This document shows positions 1-8,559 of a stretch of DNA of 12,048 nt, piece after piece. Origin of the DNA: Gammaproteobacteria bacterium (GTDB taxonomy: Bacteria; Pseudomonadota; Gammaproteobacteria; Chromatiales; Chromatiaceae); NCBI GenBank assembly GCA_008080925.1, contig VMDJ01000055.1:1-12048 (forward strand), written 5' to 3'. The notes below the pieces were generated by a model, which did not search any database, had not been told where the DNA came from, and saw only the letters and a program-made list of their open reading frames with translations. The position numbers and the translations under genes are program-made. The stretch's first letter is position 1; each line of letters opens with the position of its first letter.

Positions 1-37
1 CTGTACCACCCGCCATAATCATTACGCGCGTTGCCAT
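1..37 (-). CDS. murG: MurG, N-terminal fragment (UDP-GlcNAc:lipid I GlcNAc transferase), cut by window edge
   Basis: Only the first 12 codons are present. They read MATRVMIMAGGT, which matches the usual MurG N-terminus: a short beta strand running into the first glycine-rich loop (GGTGGH in the family, here cut after GGT). MurG is a peripheral inner-membrane glycosyltransferase that converts lipid I to lipid II. The ATG lies inside the last codons of ftsW, giving a 16-base overlap. A purine-rich Shine-Dalgarno (AAGGGGG) sits 4 bases upstream of it. Position directly after ftsW is the standard dcw order and supports the call. The body of the gene is outside the window, so its integrity cannot be judged. 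Confidence 0.88.
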   Translation of the reverse strand, partial: MATRVMIMAGGT

Positions 38-1200
38 GCAGCCCCCTTAGGTCGACTACCTGGATCTAATTGATTATCGCGGTAGATGCGCGACAACATA
101 CCAATTGCCACACAGCTCACGATTAATGAGTTACTGCCATAAGAGATAAACGGCAAGGTGAAGCCTTTGGTTGGCATCAAGCCCATGTTCACGCCAATAT
201 TGATAAAAGCTTGCAGGCCCAGCCAAATACCTAAGCCATAGGCAACATAGGCCTCAAAACGCTTACCTAGTTTTTCCGCAGTCGCACCCATTGATAGCGC
301 CCGCCATACCAAGACACCAAATAAGGCTACGATGGTTAAAGTGCCAACAAGACCTAGTTCTTCACCAATCACAGCCATAACGAAATCGGTATGCGCCTCA
401 GGCAAATGGAATTGCTTTTGAATGCCATTACCCAAGCCAACACCAGTCCATTCACCACGACCAAACGCGATCAATGCTTGGGTTAACTGCCAACCACTAT
501 CTTGAGCATGATCCCAAGGGTTTAAGAACGCTTTAACTCGCTCAAGGCGCCAAGGTGATGTCCACAAAATAACTGATACCGCGGCGGCGGCTAACGCCAA
601 TAGCGCACCAAACTGCCACAAAGGCGCACCCGCGAGGAACAGCAAGCCAAGAGCGACCGCAAGCAATAACACTGTGGTTCCTAAGTCAGGCTGCAGCATC
701 AAGAAAATACATGCCACAACCAACACGATAAATGGCTTAGCAACACCCCAGACCGTGTGAGCTACCTCTAATTGGCGACGCACAAGATACCCAGCCAAAA
801 AGAGCACCACGAACAATTTCATAAATTCAGATGTCTGCAAGCTAATAGGACCGAGAATTACCCAACGGGTTGCACCATTCTTAGAAACACCTAAGCCTGG
901 AATAAATACAATCGCTAACAACAACAAACCAAGGATATAAAGATGTGTGCTGTAACGCTTCCACCACTCAACTGGCGTGAAGTAAACAAAGACCGCACCC
1001 ATGACACCCATCAGCACAGCAATCAGATGTCGATCCACATAACGGAATTCATCACCACGTAATGCGCCACGCGGCATTGATGCTGAGGCAACCATCACAA
1101 CGCCGAAGCCAACAAGCGCAATTGCAGCTACCAACAACCAGAAGTCAAAACGACTTTCGATTGGCTTGTAGCTTGCTTTTAGCTGCGACGGCTTCTTCAT
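22..1200 (-). CDS. ftsW: FtsW, septal SEDS-family peptidoglycan glycosyltransferase
   Basis: This is a 392-residue polytopic inner-membrane protein of the SEDS family. It polymerises lipid II into glycan at the division septum, together with its transpeptidase partner FtsI. Hydrophobic segments fill most of residues 19-370. Visible SEDS landmarks are GATRW and the following stretch (109-129), PEAHTDF (267-273) with D272 as the probable catalytic Asp, and the N-x-G-x3-GL-x-PTKG-x-TLPF block (334-351). The next motif reads SYGSNSL where the family normally has SYGGSSL. The ATG overlaps the murD stop as ATGA, which suggests translational coupling. The nearest Shine-Dalgarno (AAGG, 11 bases upstream) is weak, so coupling may matter here. 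Length is typical, slightly shorter than E. coli FtsW because the N-terminal tail is short. Confidence 0.96.
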   Translation of the reverse strand: MKKPSQLKASYKPIESRFDFWLLVAAIALVGFGVVMVASASMPRGALRGDEFRYVDRHLIAVLMGVMGAVFVYFTPVEWWKRYSTHLYILGLLLLAIVFIPGLGVSKNGATRWVILGPISLQTSEFMKLFVVLFLAGYLVRRQLEVAHTVWGVAKPFIVLVVACIFLMLQPDLGTTVLLLAVALGLLFLAGAPLWQFGALLALAAAAVSVILWTSPWRLERVKAFLNPWDHAQDSGWQLTQALIAFGRGEWTGVGLGNGIQKQFHLPEAHTDFVMAVIGEELGLVGTLTIVALFGVLVWRALSMGATAEKLGKRFEAYVAYGLGIWLGLQAFINIGVNMGLMPTKGFTLPFISYGSNSLIVSCVAIGMLSRIYRDNQLDPGSRPKGAAWQRA

Positions 1201-2567
1201 GACAGCAACCGCCTTACCGCAGCAACAAACATCTCACCGCGTTGAGAAAAGTTCTTATATTGATCAAGACTTGCACAAGCCGGCGACAGCAAAACATGAT
1301 CACCCGGCTTGGCTAATTGATGTGCCAACTCAACCGCTTGCTGCATGTTCTCAGCATCACGCACTTCACATGACGAAGGGATAACCGCGGCTATTTGCTT
1401 TGCATCACGCCCCATCAAAACTACTGCACGCGCTGTTTTATCCAGAATCGGTGTCAACTCAGTTAGATCAGCACCTTTACAATCACCACCAAGCAAAACA
1501 ACTGCATTCGCCTGATCGTTATATAAACCTAATAAAGCTGCAGCGGTGGCGCCCACATTCGTCGCCTTACTATCGTTATACCAACGCACACCATCTTTCT
1601 CTGCAACATACTGGGTACGATGTGGCAAACCCGGAAACTCACGCAAAACCTCAGCCATTTCATTAGGCGGGAAACCCATGCTGCAACCAATCGCTAGTGC
1701 CGCCAATGCATTAGCTTGATTATGTTTTCCTGGAATACGCAACTGACTTACAGGCATAAATGGCAACTCACCACGACAGAAGTAAGCCTCACCTTCATGC
1801 TCGGCGATGCCAAAACTTTTATCACTTGTTGGCTTTCCATTACTAAAAGTCCAACCCTCATCGTCAGCCAACATCGCCATCACGCGCGGATCGTCGGCAT
1901 TACGAATACCCACCATGGCATGGCGATAAATGGTTGCTTTAGCTTCTGCGTAATCTTCAATCGAATCATAACGATCCATATGATCCGCTTGGATATTCAG
2001 TACACAGCTCACTGCCGGCGCCAAGCTATGGGTACTTTCTAATTGGAAGCTCGAAAGCTCCAAGACATAAAGGTCCACATCTGGCTGAATAAGATCTAAT
2101 GCCGGTATTCCAAGGTTGCCTCCAACAGCAACATGACGACCCGCTGCTTTTGCCATCTCACCCACTAGAGTGGTGACTGTGCTCTTGCCGTTTGAACCCG
2201 TGATCGCTACGACTGGTGCATTAACCGCTCGAGCAAATAACTCAATATCCCCCATCACTTCAGCGCCCGATTCAATCGCTGCCTTAATTTCGGGTGTTGA
2301 TAACGCAATACCAGGACTAACGATCAGCCGATCACCCATCTCAAATAGCTCTGCATCAAAGGCACCTAAGAAAACTGGCACATCTGGCATTTCAGACTGC
2401 AACTCTTGAATACCCGGTGGTTGCTCACGCGAATCAATTACCGCAAAAGGTCTGCCACGTTTATGTAAGTGACGCGCAACCGATAACCCTGTCACACCCA
2501 AACCAACCACTAATGTCTTTGGCATGTTTGGTGCTTGTGCGAATTGGTCAATCAAGGCGTTCATCAT
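1197..2567 (-). CDS. murD: MurD, UDP-MurNAc-L-Ala:D-Glu ligase
   Basis: This is a cytoplasmic ATP-dependent Mur ligase that adds D-glutamate to UDP-MurNAc-L-Ala. With the chosen start it is 456 residues long. The N-terminal Rossmann-like domain has VVGLGVTGLS (20-29). The central ATPase domain has the P-loop GSNGKST (124-130). Later come NIQADHMDRYDS, GKHNQANALAA, PHRTQYV and NDSKATN, all usual Mur-ligase landmarks. The frame is open 29 codons further upstream, but that extension lies over the end of mraY. The ATG at 2567 overlaps the mraY stop as TAATG and has AAGG 7 bases upstream, so it is preferred. A second ATG follows immediately (2564) and would give a 455-residue protein. Confidence 0.95.
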   Translation of the reverse strand: MMNALIDQFAQAPNMPKTLVVGLGVTGLSVARHLHKRGRPFAVIDSREQPPGIQELQSEMPDVPVFLGAFDAELFEMGDRLIVSPGIALSTPEIKAAIESGAEVMGDIELFARAVNAPVVAITGSNGKSTVTTLVGEMAKAAGRHVAVGGNLGIPALDLIQPDVDLYVLELSSFQLESTHSLAPAVSCVLNIQADHMDRYDSIEDYAEAKATIYRHAMVGIRNADDPRVMAMLADDEGWTFSNGKPTSDKSFGIAEHEGEAYFCRGELPFMPVSQLRIPGKHNQANALAALAIGCSMGFPPNEMAEVLREFPGLPHRTQYVAEKDGVRWYNDSKATNVGATAAALLGLYNDQANAVVLLGGDCKGADLTELTPILDKTARAVVLMGRDAKQIAAVIPSSCEVRDAENMQQAVELAHQLAKPGDHVLLSPACASLDQYKNFSQRGEMFVAAVRRLLS

Positions 2568-3649
2568 TAGCGCACCTTCAAACTGGCCAAACCGACCAGC
2601 ACCAATATGACGGTGATAATCCAAAAACGCACAATGACGCGAGGCTCTGGCCAACCTTTTAATTCAAAATGATGATGAATCGGCGCCATTCGAAAGATGC
2701 GCTTACCGGTGAGCTTAAATGAAGCCACTTGCATGATGACCGACAAGGTCTCCATGACAAAGATACCGCCCATGATGAACAGCACAACCTCTTGTCTCAC
2801 GACAACAGCAACCACACCCAATGCTGCACCCAGCGCCAATGAGCCAACATCACCCATAAACACCATTGCAGGATAAGCGTTAAACCAGAGGAAACCTAAA
2901 CCAGCACCAACTAAGGCGCCACAGAAAATGGCAACTTCACCAACACCTTGAAGATTAGGAATAAATAAATAGTTGGCAATCTGAGCGTGTCCAGATGCAT
3001 AAGCAAAGATACCTAACGCACCCGCGACAAGTACCGTCGGCAAGATCGCCAAACCATCTAGACCATCGGTTAGATTGACCGCGTTAGATGAACCCACAAT
3101 GACGAAATAGGTCAGCACCATAAATAGCGGACCAAGATCGATAAGCACATCCTTAAAGAAAGGTAGGATTAGTTGTGTCTCAGCAGGAACAACAGCTGTT
3201 GTATAAAGAACATATGCCGCAGCACCACCAAATAATGACTGCCAAAAATATTTCCAACGTCCTGGCAAACCACGAGAATCTTTCAGTACAAGCTTACGGT
3301 AGTCGTCATACATGCCGATCAAGCCAAAACTTAAAGTCGTTAATAAAACAATCCAGACATAACGATTCGACAGATCAGCCCATAACAAAGTAGAGATCGC
3401 AACGGCGACTAAAATAAGCGCGCCACCCATTGTTGGGGTGCCTGCTTTTTTAAGATGTGACTGAGGACCATCATCACGCACCGTTTGGCCGACCTTGTAT
3501 GCCGTTAACCGACGAATCATTGCGGGACCGACCAAGAACGAAATCAACAATGCTGTTAACACGGCCAAAATGGCGCGCAAAGTGATGTAACGAAGAACAC
3601 CAAAACCGGAATCAAACTGCGTTAGATAATCAGCCAGCATCATCAACAT
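2567..3649 (-). CDS. mraY: MraY, phospho-MurNAc-pentapeptide translocase (lipid I synthase)
   Basis: MraY is an integral membrane enzyme that transfers phospho-MurNAc-pentapeptide from UDP to undecaprenyl phosphate, making lipid I. At 360 residues it has, as far as I recall, the same length as E. coli MraY. Visible family motifs are GTPTMGG (70-76), the paired aspartates D115-D116, NLTDGLDGLA (192-201), FMGDVGS with D267, and the HHH triad (325-327) in RMAPIHHHFEL. About ten hydrophobic segments are present. The start at 3649 is chosen over the in-frame ATGs at 3643 and 3640 because a perfect AGGAGG lies 7 bases upstream of it. It overlaps the murF end by 7 bases. No motif residue looks altered. 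Confidence 0.97.
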   Translation of the reverse strand: MLMMLADYLTQFDSGFGVLRYITLRAILAVLTALLISFLVGPAMIRRLTAYKVGQTVRDDGPQSHLKKAGTPTMGGALILVAVAISTLLWADLSNRYVWIVLLTTLSFGLIGMYDDYRKLVLKDSRGLPGRWKYFWQSLFGGAAAYVLYTTAVVPAETQLILPFFKDVLIDLGPLFMVLTYFVIVGSSNAVNLTDGLDGLAILPTVLVAGALGIFAYASGHAQIANYLFIPNLQGVGEVAIFCGALVGAGLGFLWFNAYPAMVFMGDVGSLALGAALGVVAVVVRQEVVLFIMGGIFVMETLSVIMQVASFKLTGKRIFRMAPIHHHFELKGWPEPRVIVRFWIITVILVLVGLASLKVR

Positions 3650-5007
3650 GAGGGCGCCTCCTGCTGCAGTGCCGAAACAACATGTTCCATGTGACTAGAG
3701 CGAGACCCTTTTACCAACACCACATCATCTTTTTTCACATACGATTGAATAGCAGCAATCAAATCTGCTTGTTGTTGGTAATGATGCTTTTCACCCGTAA
3801 ATGAATCATGCGCATTCATAATGTGCTGACCACAGGTGAACAACACATCGATATCTGCCTGTGCTGCTGCCTGACCAAGCTCTGCATGCAATTGATCGCG
3901 ATCATCACCTAGCTCTACCAAATCACCCAAGACTAAAATCCGACGCCCTGGCGCACTTGATAACAACGTTATTGCTGCAATAACGGATTCAGGATTTGCG
4001 TTGTAGCTATCATCAATCAATCGAGACTGACTTACAGCTTTTAAAGCATGCAAACGACCTGGCACCGAATTCAAACTCGCCAAACCTGCTTGAATTTTTT
4101 CAATCGGCACTTCGAGCGACAATGCCACCGCGATTGCACCCAACGCATTCATACGATTGTGTTTACCAAGAAGCTTTAATGAGACCGGAAAGCTTTCCGT
4201 CTCTACCTCAACATCAAAGCTTGCAACACAACCTTCTTCAAGCCATTCAATCGTGTAGCTATTGTCTTTTGACCGAACATGCGCCTTCTCGGATAAGCCA
4301 AAGCCAACACGCTTTACCCCACTCGCTTTTTCAATCCACTGATTAGCAAATCGATCATCTGCGTTATAAACGAAGATTCCGCCATCCTTAAGACCATGCA
4401 GAATCTCAGATTTAGCTTTAGCTACGCCTTGCAAATCACCAAAACCTTCAAGATGCGCACGCCCTGCGTTGTTGAGTAACGCCACATCAGGACGGCAAAT
4501 ACGCGACAAATAATCAATCTCGCCATGATGATTGGCGCCCATCTCAATCACCGCATATGACTCATCTTGTAAACGCATAAGCGTAAGAGGCATACCAATG
4601 TCGTTATTCAGATTGCCTTTTGTTGCCAATGTCGGCGCAACCTGCGCCAAGATCGCTGCAATCATTTCTTTAACGGTCGTCTTACCATTACTACCGGTTA
4701 ATCCAACAACCCTTGCAGAACACTTGTCACGCCAAGCCGCCGCTAAAGCACCTAGCGCAAGACGAGTGTCTTTAACCTTAATCGAAGCGCAATTAGCGCC
4801 ATCACGCGAAACAACTGCACCTACTGCCTTATCGCATGCTTGATTAAGATGATCATGCGCATCAAAACGCTCACCTTTCAATGCGACAAATAAATCACCC
4901 TTTGATAAGGTTCGTGTATCTGTGCTGACAGATGAGAATTCAGCATCGCTACCTACTAAAACGCCATTCATTGCGACGGCTGCTTCTGACAATGCAAAAC
5001 GAATCAC
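3643..5007 (-). CDS. murF: MurF, UDP-MurNAc-tripeptide:D-Ala-D-Ala ligase
   Basis: This 454-residue cytoplasmic ATP-dependent ligase adds the D-Ala-D-Ala dipeptide and so completes the UDP-MurNAc-pentapeptide that MraY uses. The N-terminal domain carries the MurF-type VSTDTR and LFVALKGERFDAHD stretches (27-52). The P-loop GSNGKTT is at 105-111, followed by KGNLNNDIGMP (130-140), EMGANHHGEI (155-164) and DDSYNANPES (332-341), with VKGSRSSHME near the C-terminus. The start codon is GTG, overlapping the murE stop as GTGA, with GAGGTG a few bases upstream. The sequence resembles E. coli MurF along its whole length and shows no truncation. Confidence 0.96.
   Translation of the reverse strand: MIRFALSEAAVAMNGVLVGSDAEFSSVSTDTRTLSKGDLFVALKGERFDAHDHLNQACDKAVGAVVSRDGANCASIKVKDTRLALGALAAAWRDKCSARVVGLTGSNGKTTVKEMIAAILAQVAPTLATKGNLNNDIGMPLTLMRLQDESYAVIEMGANHHGEIDYLSRICRPDVALLNNAGRAHLEGFGDLQGVAKAKSEILHGLKDGGIFVYNADDRFANQWIEKASGVKRVGFGLSEKAHVRSKDNSYTIEWLEEGCVASFDVEVETESFPVSLKLLGKHNRMNALGAIAVALSLEVPIEKIQAGLASLNSVPGRLHALKAVSQSRLIDDSYNANPESVIAAITLLSSAPGRRILVLGDLVELGDDRDQLHAELGQAAAQADIDVLFTCGQHIMNAHDSFTGEKHHYQQQADLIAAIQSYVKKDDVVLVKGSRSSHMEHVVSALQQEAPSC
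3657..3662 (-). promoter_or_regulatory. Consensus Shine-Dalgarno of mraY
   Basis: AGGAGG lies within the last codons of murF, 7 bases before the mraY ATG at 3649. It is the best match to the consensus in the operon and decides the mraY start among three nearby in-frame ATG codons. Confidence 0.85.
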
Positions 5008-6530
5008 GCCGCCACCTCAGTGAGCACTCGCTCTGCTACCGCTTGATCAGAGAAAGCAATCTTCCGCCCCTTGATCTCTTGATAAGCCTCGTGACCTTTG
5101 CCCGCAATCAAGACCACATCATCAATTGATGCTGCAGCAATCGCTTTAGCAATCGCCTTTTCCCGATCACGCTCAACATGCACCGATTCTGTTAGCTGCA
5201 TGCCTTGTTTAATTTGATTGATAATCTCATCGCCCGATTCATCACGAGGATTGTCGTCTGTCAGCCAGATCACATCCGCGTGCTTTTGCACTGCTGCACC
5301 CATTAAAGGGCGCTTCATAGCATCGCGATTACCACCACAGCCAAATACACAAACCAATTGGCCATCACATTGCTGACGCAACACGGATAACACTTGATCA
5401 AGCGCATCTGGTGTATGCGCAAAGTCGACAATCACTAATGGCGCTTTATCACTGCGAATCACCTGCATGCGACCAGGTACTGATTTGACCGCCTGAAGCA
5501 CCTCTATTGCCGTCTCTAACGGCATCTCCCATGAAAGAAGAACACCCAACGATAACAATAAGTTTTCAGCGTTAAACTCACCCATTAACTCACTGCTAAT
5601 GGATCCTGCGCCCCAACTAGAATCAAATGTAATCTTCAATCCAGTTGACGAACTGTTTACAGAGCTTGCCGCAATGAAACGATCAGCCACATCTGACTTT
5701 TGATTCTTCAAGCTAACTGCAACAAAAGATTGATCGCGACCATATTGTGCAACCATGGATGCGCCATGCGCATCATCCACATTCACTACCGCATGCATCA
5801 CACCTGCACGTCGGAAAAGACGTGTTTTTGCCGCAGCATAGGCTTCCATTGTTTTGTGGTAATCCAAATGATCTTGCGACAAATTGGTAAAGACAACCGT
5901 ATGGAAAGTAACGCCTGCAACTCTCGATTGATCTAAGGCATGCGATGACACTTCCATCGCTATTGCTTTTGCGCCCTGACTTAATTGATGCGCAATTTCA
6001 GCCTGCAAAGCAACTGGATTTAATGTGGTGTGCGAACTAGGCAAAAGGTCACCAAATAACCCATTCCCCAGTGTGCCAAGCACACCTGCTGATATTTTTT
6101 GCGACAAAGCTGCCGCAACATAATGCGCAACACTACTTTTACCGTTTGTGCCGGTAATGCCGACAACGCGCAATGACTGCGATGGATAGCCAAAGAAACG
6201 TGAAGCTAACTGACCAACCTTTCGGCCCAAATCTTCAACTAAGATAATAGGCAACCCATATCGACCCGCTGCATCTGCAATCGAAACACGATCCCAGCGA
6301 CCACCGACCTCAGCAACTACTGCAACCGCACCGGCTTCAGTTACCTCTTTTAAATAATCAAGCCCGTGATGTGTCGCACCAACCACCGCACAAAACAGTG
6401 ACCTTTGCTGAATGTCGCGACTATCCATAGAGATAGCATTGATGAGTAAACGTGATGCCGATCCACTATCAGCAACACCTTTTAGCAACTCGCCAAGCAA
6501 CATTGACTTTTGATCAGGGCGACAAGCCAT
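5004..6530 (-). CDS. murE: MurE, UDP-MurNAc-L-Ala-D-Glu:meso-diaminopimelate ligase
   Basis: This 508-residue Mur ligase adds the third amino acid of the stem peptide. The substrate is read as meso-diaminopimelate from DNPR (426-429, in DDNPRDESGDE), the signature that separates DAP-adding from Lys-adding MurE enzymes. The P-loop GTNGKSS is at 127-133. TNLSQDHLDYH (215-225) and YAAAKTRLF (231-239, with K236 as the probable carbamylated lysine) follow. VPGRMQ and DFAHTPDAL mark the C-terminal part. The ATG overlaps the ftsI stop as TAATG, with AGGGGG 7 bases upstream. A later ATG at codon 10 has no such support. Length is normal for Gram-negative MurE. Confidence 0.96.
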   Translation of the reverse strand: MACRPDQKSMLLGELLKGVADSGSASRLLINAISMDSRDIQQRSLFCAVVGATHHGLDYLKEVTEAGAVAVVAEVGGRWDRVSIADAAGRYGLPIILVEDLGRKVGQLASRFFGYPSQSLRVVGITGTNGKSSVAHYVAAALSQKISAGVLGTLGNGLFGDLLPSSHTTLNPVALQAEIAHQLSQGAKAIAMEVSSHALDQSRVAGVTFHTVVFTNLSQDHLDYHKTMEAYAAAKTRLFRRAGVMHAVVNVDDAHGASMVAQYGRDQSFVAVSLKNQKSDVADRFIAASSVNSSSTGLKITFDSSWGAGSISSELMGEFNAENLLLSLGVLLSWEMPLETAIEVLQAVKSVPGRMQVIRSDKAPLVIVDFAHTPDALDQVLSVLRQQCDGQLVCVFGCGGNRDAMKRPLMGAAVQKHADVIWLTDDNPRDESGDEIINQIKQGMQLTESVHVERDREKAIAKAIAAASIDDVVLIAGKGHEAYQEIKGRKIAFSDQAVAERVLTEVAA

Positions 6531-8290
6531 TAACGCACCCCCTGTGAAGCCAAACGAACATCAGGCTTTTCAGCATCTGGCTTAACATTCATTAAACGCA
6601 ATGCTTCAGACATGGTTTTTGAAAACACAGGACCCGCAACTAGGCCGCCGTAATAATGCTTACCTTTAGGCTCATCCACCATCACAACCATAGCGAGTCG
6701 TGGATTATCAGCAGGTGCTAAACCGGCAAACAAAGCAACATAGCGATCATCCGCATAGCCACCTTCGACGGCTATTTTCTTGGCGGTACCGGTTTTACCA
6801 GCGACCTGATAATTCGAGACAGCCGCTTGTGTCGCAGTGCCGCCCGGCTGCACCACCTTAGTCAACATCTGACGCACGGCTTTTGCTGAGTCTGTCTCAA
6901 AAACACGGCGACCTTCTATCTTTTCATCACCTCGCTTTAACAAGGTTAAAGGCACCGCTACACCATCATTTGCCAATGCTGCATAGGCGCGTGCCAACTG
7001 CATAGTGTTTGTTGATAAGTGATACCCAAATGAAATAGTCGCCTTTTCAATTTCAGCCCAGCCCGACCAATGCGGCAAAACACCTGAGGTCTCAGCAGGA
7101 AAATCAAACGCAACAGGCTCGCCAAAACCAAGACGCTTTAAAAAGTCGTAATACTTTTCAGAATCGAGGCGCATCGCTAACTTTGCTGCACCTACATTGC
7201 TCGATTTCGCGAGCAAGGTATCTAAATCGATTTCACCTAAAACATCATGATCCTTAACCACTCCACCTCTTACTTTGAAATAACCAGGCGCGGTATCAAT
7301 CAATTCGCCAATCGAAACCTCATCAAAATCTAATGCTGCCGCAACCACAAAAGGCTTCATGGTTGAGCCAGGCTCGAAGGTATCGGTAACTGCACGATTA
7401 CGCAGACGACCGTTTTTAGATGAGCGATTGCCATTTGGGTTATAGCCAGGCTGGTTCACCATCGCCAAAACCTCACCCGTCTTCACATCCAATACAACTG
7501 CTGAACCCGATATCGCGCTGTTTTTTGACACAGCCGATTTCAACTCACGATAGGCAATGTATTGCAAACGCGCATCAAGACTTAACGCGAGATGCTTACC
7601 ATCCTCTGCCATCTGGATGTTTTCAATATCCTCAACAACCTGACGACGACCATCACGTAAAACACGCTTTTTACCTGGCAAGCCAGCCAACTGCTCATCA
7701 AATACACGCTCTAGACCTTCTTGGCCTTTATCTTCGTAATCGGTAAAGCCAACCACATGCGAGAAGACTTCATGCATTGGGTAATAGCGACGATAAGAAC
7801 GCTCTTTATATAAACCTTTTAAACCATTTGCTTTAGCTACTGCCAACACATAGTCCGCTTCCGATGGCTGCAGCTTTCTTTTTAAGCGAACGTAGTACGT
7901 CGATGAAGAGCTAGAAATGATTTTCTTTAACTGCGCAAGCGACATCTCGAGCGCCTGCGCTAAAGGCATGAGCTTTTCATTGCTCGCGGATAGCAGGCGA
8001 GGATTTGCCGCGATCGTATCAACCGGTGTACTCATGGCGACAACGTCACCACGACGATCAGTAATCATTCCACGGTGCGCTTCAATCTCTACCGTTTCGA
8101 TATAACGCTCTTCGCCTTTTGATTGCAGGAAATCACTCTCGAGCACCTGCTTATCGACAGCCCGCCAAACAAGCAAAACTCCACCAAGTACAAAAACCGC
8201 ACTTAACAAATGACGACGCCATGCCGCATTCGGCACACCCGCCTGCTCGCGCTGATACTGCTTTATACGTTGTTGTTTCTTTGCAGCCAT
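6530..8290 (-). CDS. ftsI: FtsI (PBP3), septal peptidoglycan D,D-transpeptidase
   Basis: This is a class B penicillin-binding protein of 586 residues that crosslinks septal peptidoglycan and works with FtsW. Its topology is bitopic: a basic cytoplasmic N-terminus (KKQQR, RR), one transmembrane helix at about 27-45, then the periplasmic pedestal domain with HRGMITDRRGDVVA (72-85). The transpeptidase domain has all three active-site motifs: S309-T-M-K312 within FEPGSTMKPF, S363-S-N365 and K499-T-G-T502. The ATG overlaps the ftsL stop as TGATG, but the upstream Shine-Dalgarno is weak (GGTGG about 9 bases away), so translation may depend on ftsL. It is close in length to E. coli FtsI and appears complete. 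Confidence 0.97.
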   Translation of the reverse strand: MAAKKQQRIKQYQREQAGVPNAAWRRHLLSAVFVLGGVLLVWRAVDKQVLESDFLQSKGEERYIETVEIEAHRGMITDRRGDVVAMSTPVDTIAANPRLLSASNEKLMPLAQALEMSLAQLKKIISSSSSTYYVRLKRKLQPSEADYVLAVAKANGLKGLYKERSYRRYYPMHEVFSHVVGFTDYEDKGQEGLERVFDEQLAGLPGKKRVLRDGRRQVVEDIENIQMAEDGKHLALSLDARLQYIAYRELKSAVSKNSAISGSAVVLDVKTGEVLAMVNQPGYNPNGNRSSKNGRLRNRAVTDTFEPGSTMKPFVVAAALDFDEVSIGELIDTAPGYFKVRGGVVKDHDVLGEIDLDTLLAKSSNVGAAKLAMRLDSEKYYDFLKRLGFGEPVAFDFPAETSGVLPHWSGWAEIEKATISFGYHLSTNTMQLARAYAALANDGVAVPLTLLKRGDEKIEGRRVFETDSAKAVRQMLTKVVQPGGTATQAAVSNYQVAGKTGTAKKIAVEGGYADDRYVALFAGLAPADNPRLAMVVMVDEPKGKHYYGGLVAGPVFSKTMSEALRLMNVKPDAEKPDVRLASQGVR

Positions 8291-8559
8291 CAGTCCAGAA
8301 CCACCACTTGCTTTGATGAGGGTGACTGCATATCAAGCCGCGCTGCCGCTTCACGAACCACGTGGTCAAAATCACCACGACTTGCGATCTCTAATCGTAA
8401 ACGACCTTCTTCTAGCACCTCTCTATCCATCGACGCGCGAAGTTTTTGCGATTCAACAAACAATAAACGTGACTGATATTTCATATTGGCAACCGCAACA
8501 CCGCTCACCAAGACAAGAAACATCACAGCAAACAACCACAAGCGCTGCTTAGAACTCAT
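8290..8559 (-). CDS. ftsL: FtsL, small bitopic divisome protein
   Basis: This 89-residue protein has a short basic N-terminus, one transmembrane helix at about residues 7-25 and a periplasmic part rich in charged residues and heptad-like leucines (about 27-75), which suggests a coiled coil. In known systems FtsL forms a complex with FtsB and FtsQ and helps to activate FtsW-FtsI. Sequence conservation in this family is low, so the call rests mainly on size, topology and position between rsmH and ftsI. It is shorter than the E. coli protein, mostly at the N-terminal cytoplasmic tail. The ATG overlaps the rsmH stop as ATGA and is preceded by GGAGGTG. Confidence 0.9.
   Translation of the reverse strand: MSSKQRLWLFAVMFLVLVSGVAVANMKYQSRLLFVESQKLRASMDREVLEEGRLRLEIASRGDFDHVVREAAARLDMQSPSSKQVVVLD

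Noticed and set aside
2568..2654. An upstream extension of murD by 29 codons
   Set aside because: It would overlap mraY deeply and reads as out-of-frame mraY sequence. The ATG at 2567 has a good Shine-Dalgarno, a TAATG overlap and the expected protein length.
8151..8378. Minus-strand 75-codon frame across the ftsL-ftsI junction, cysteine- and tryptophan-rich
   Set aside because: It is out of frame with both well-supported genes and has no start signal or recognisable motif.
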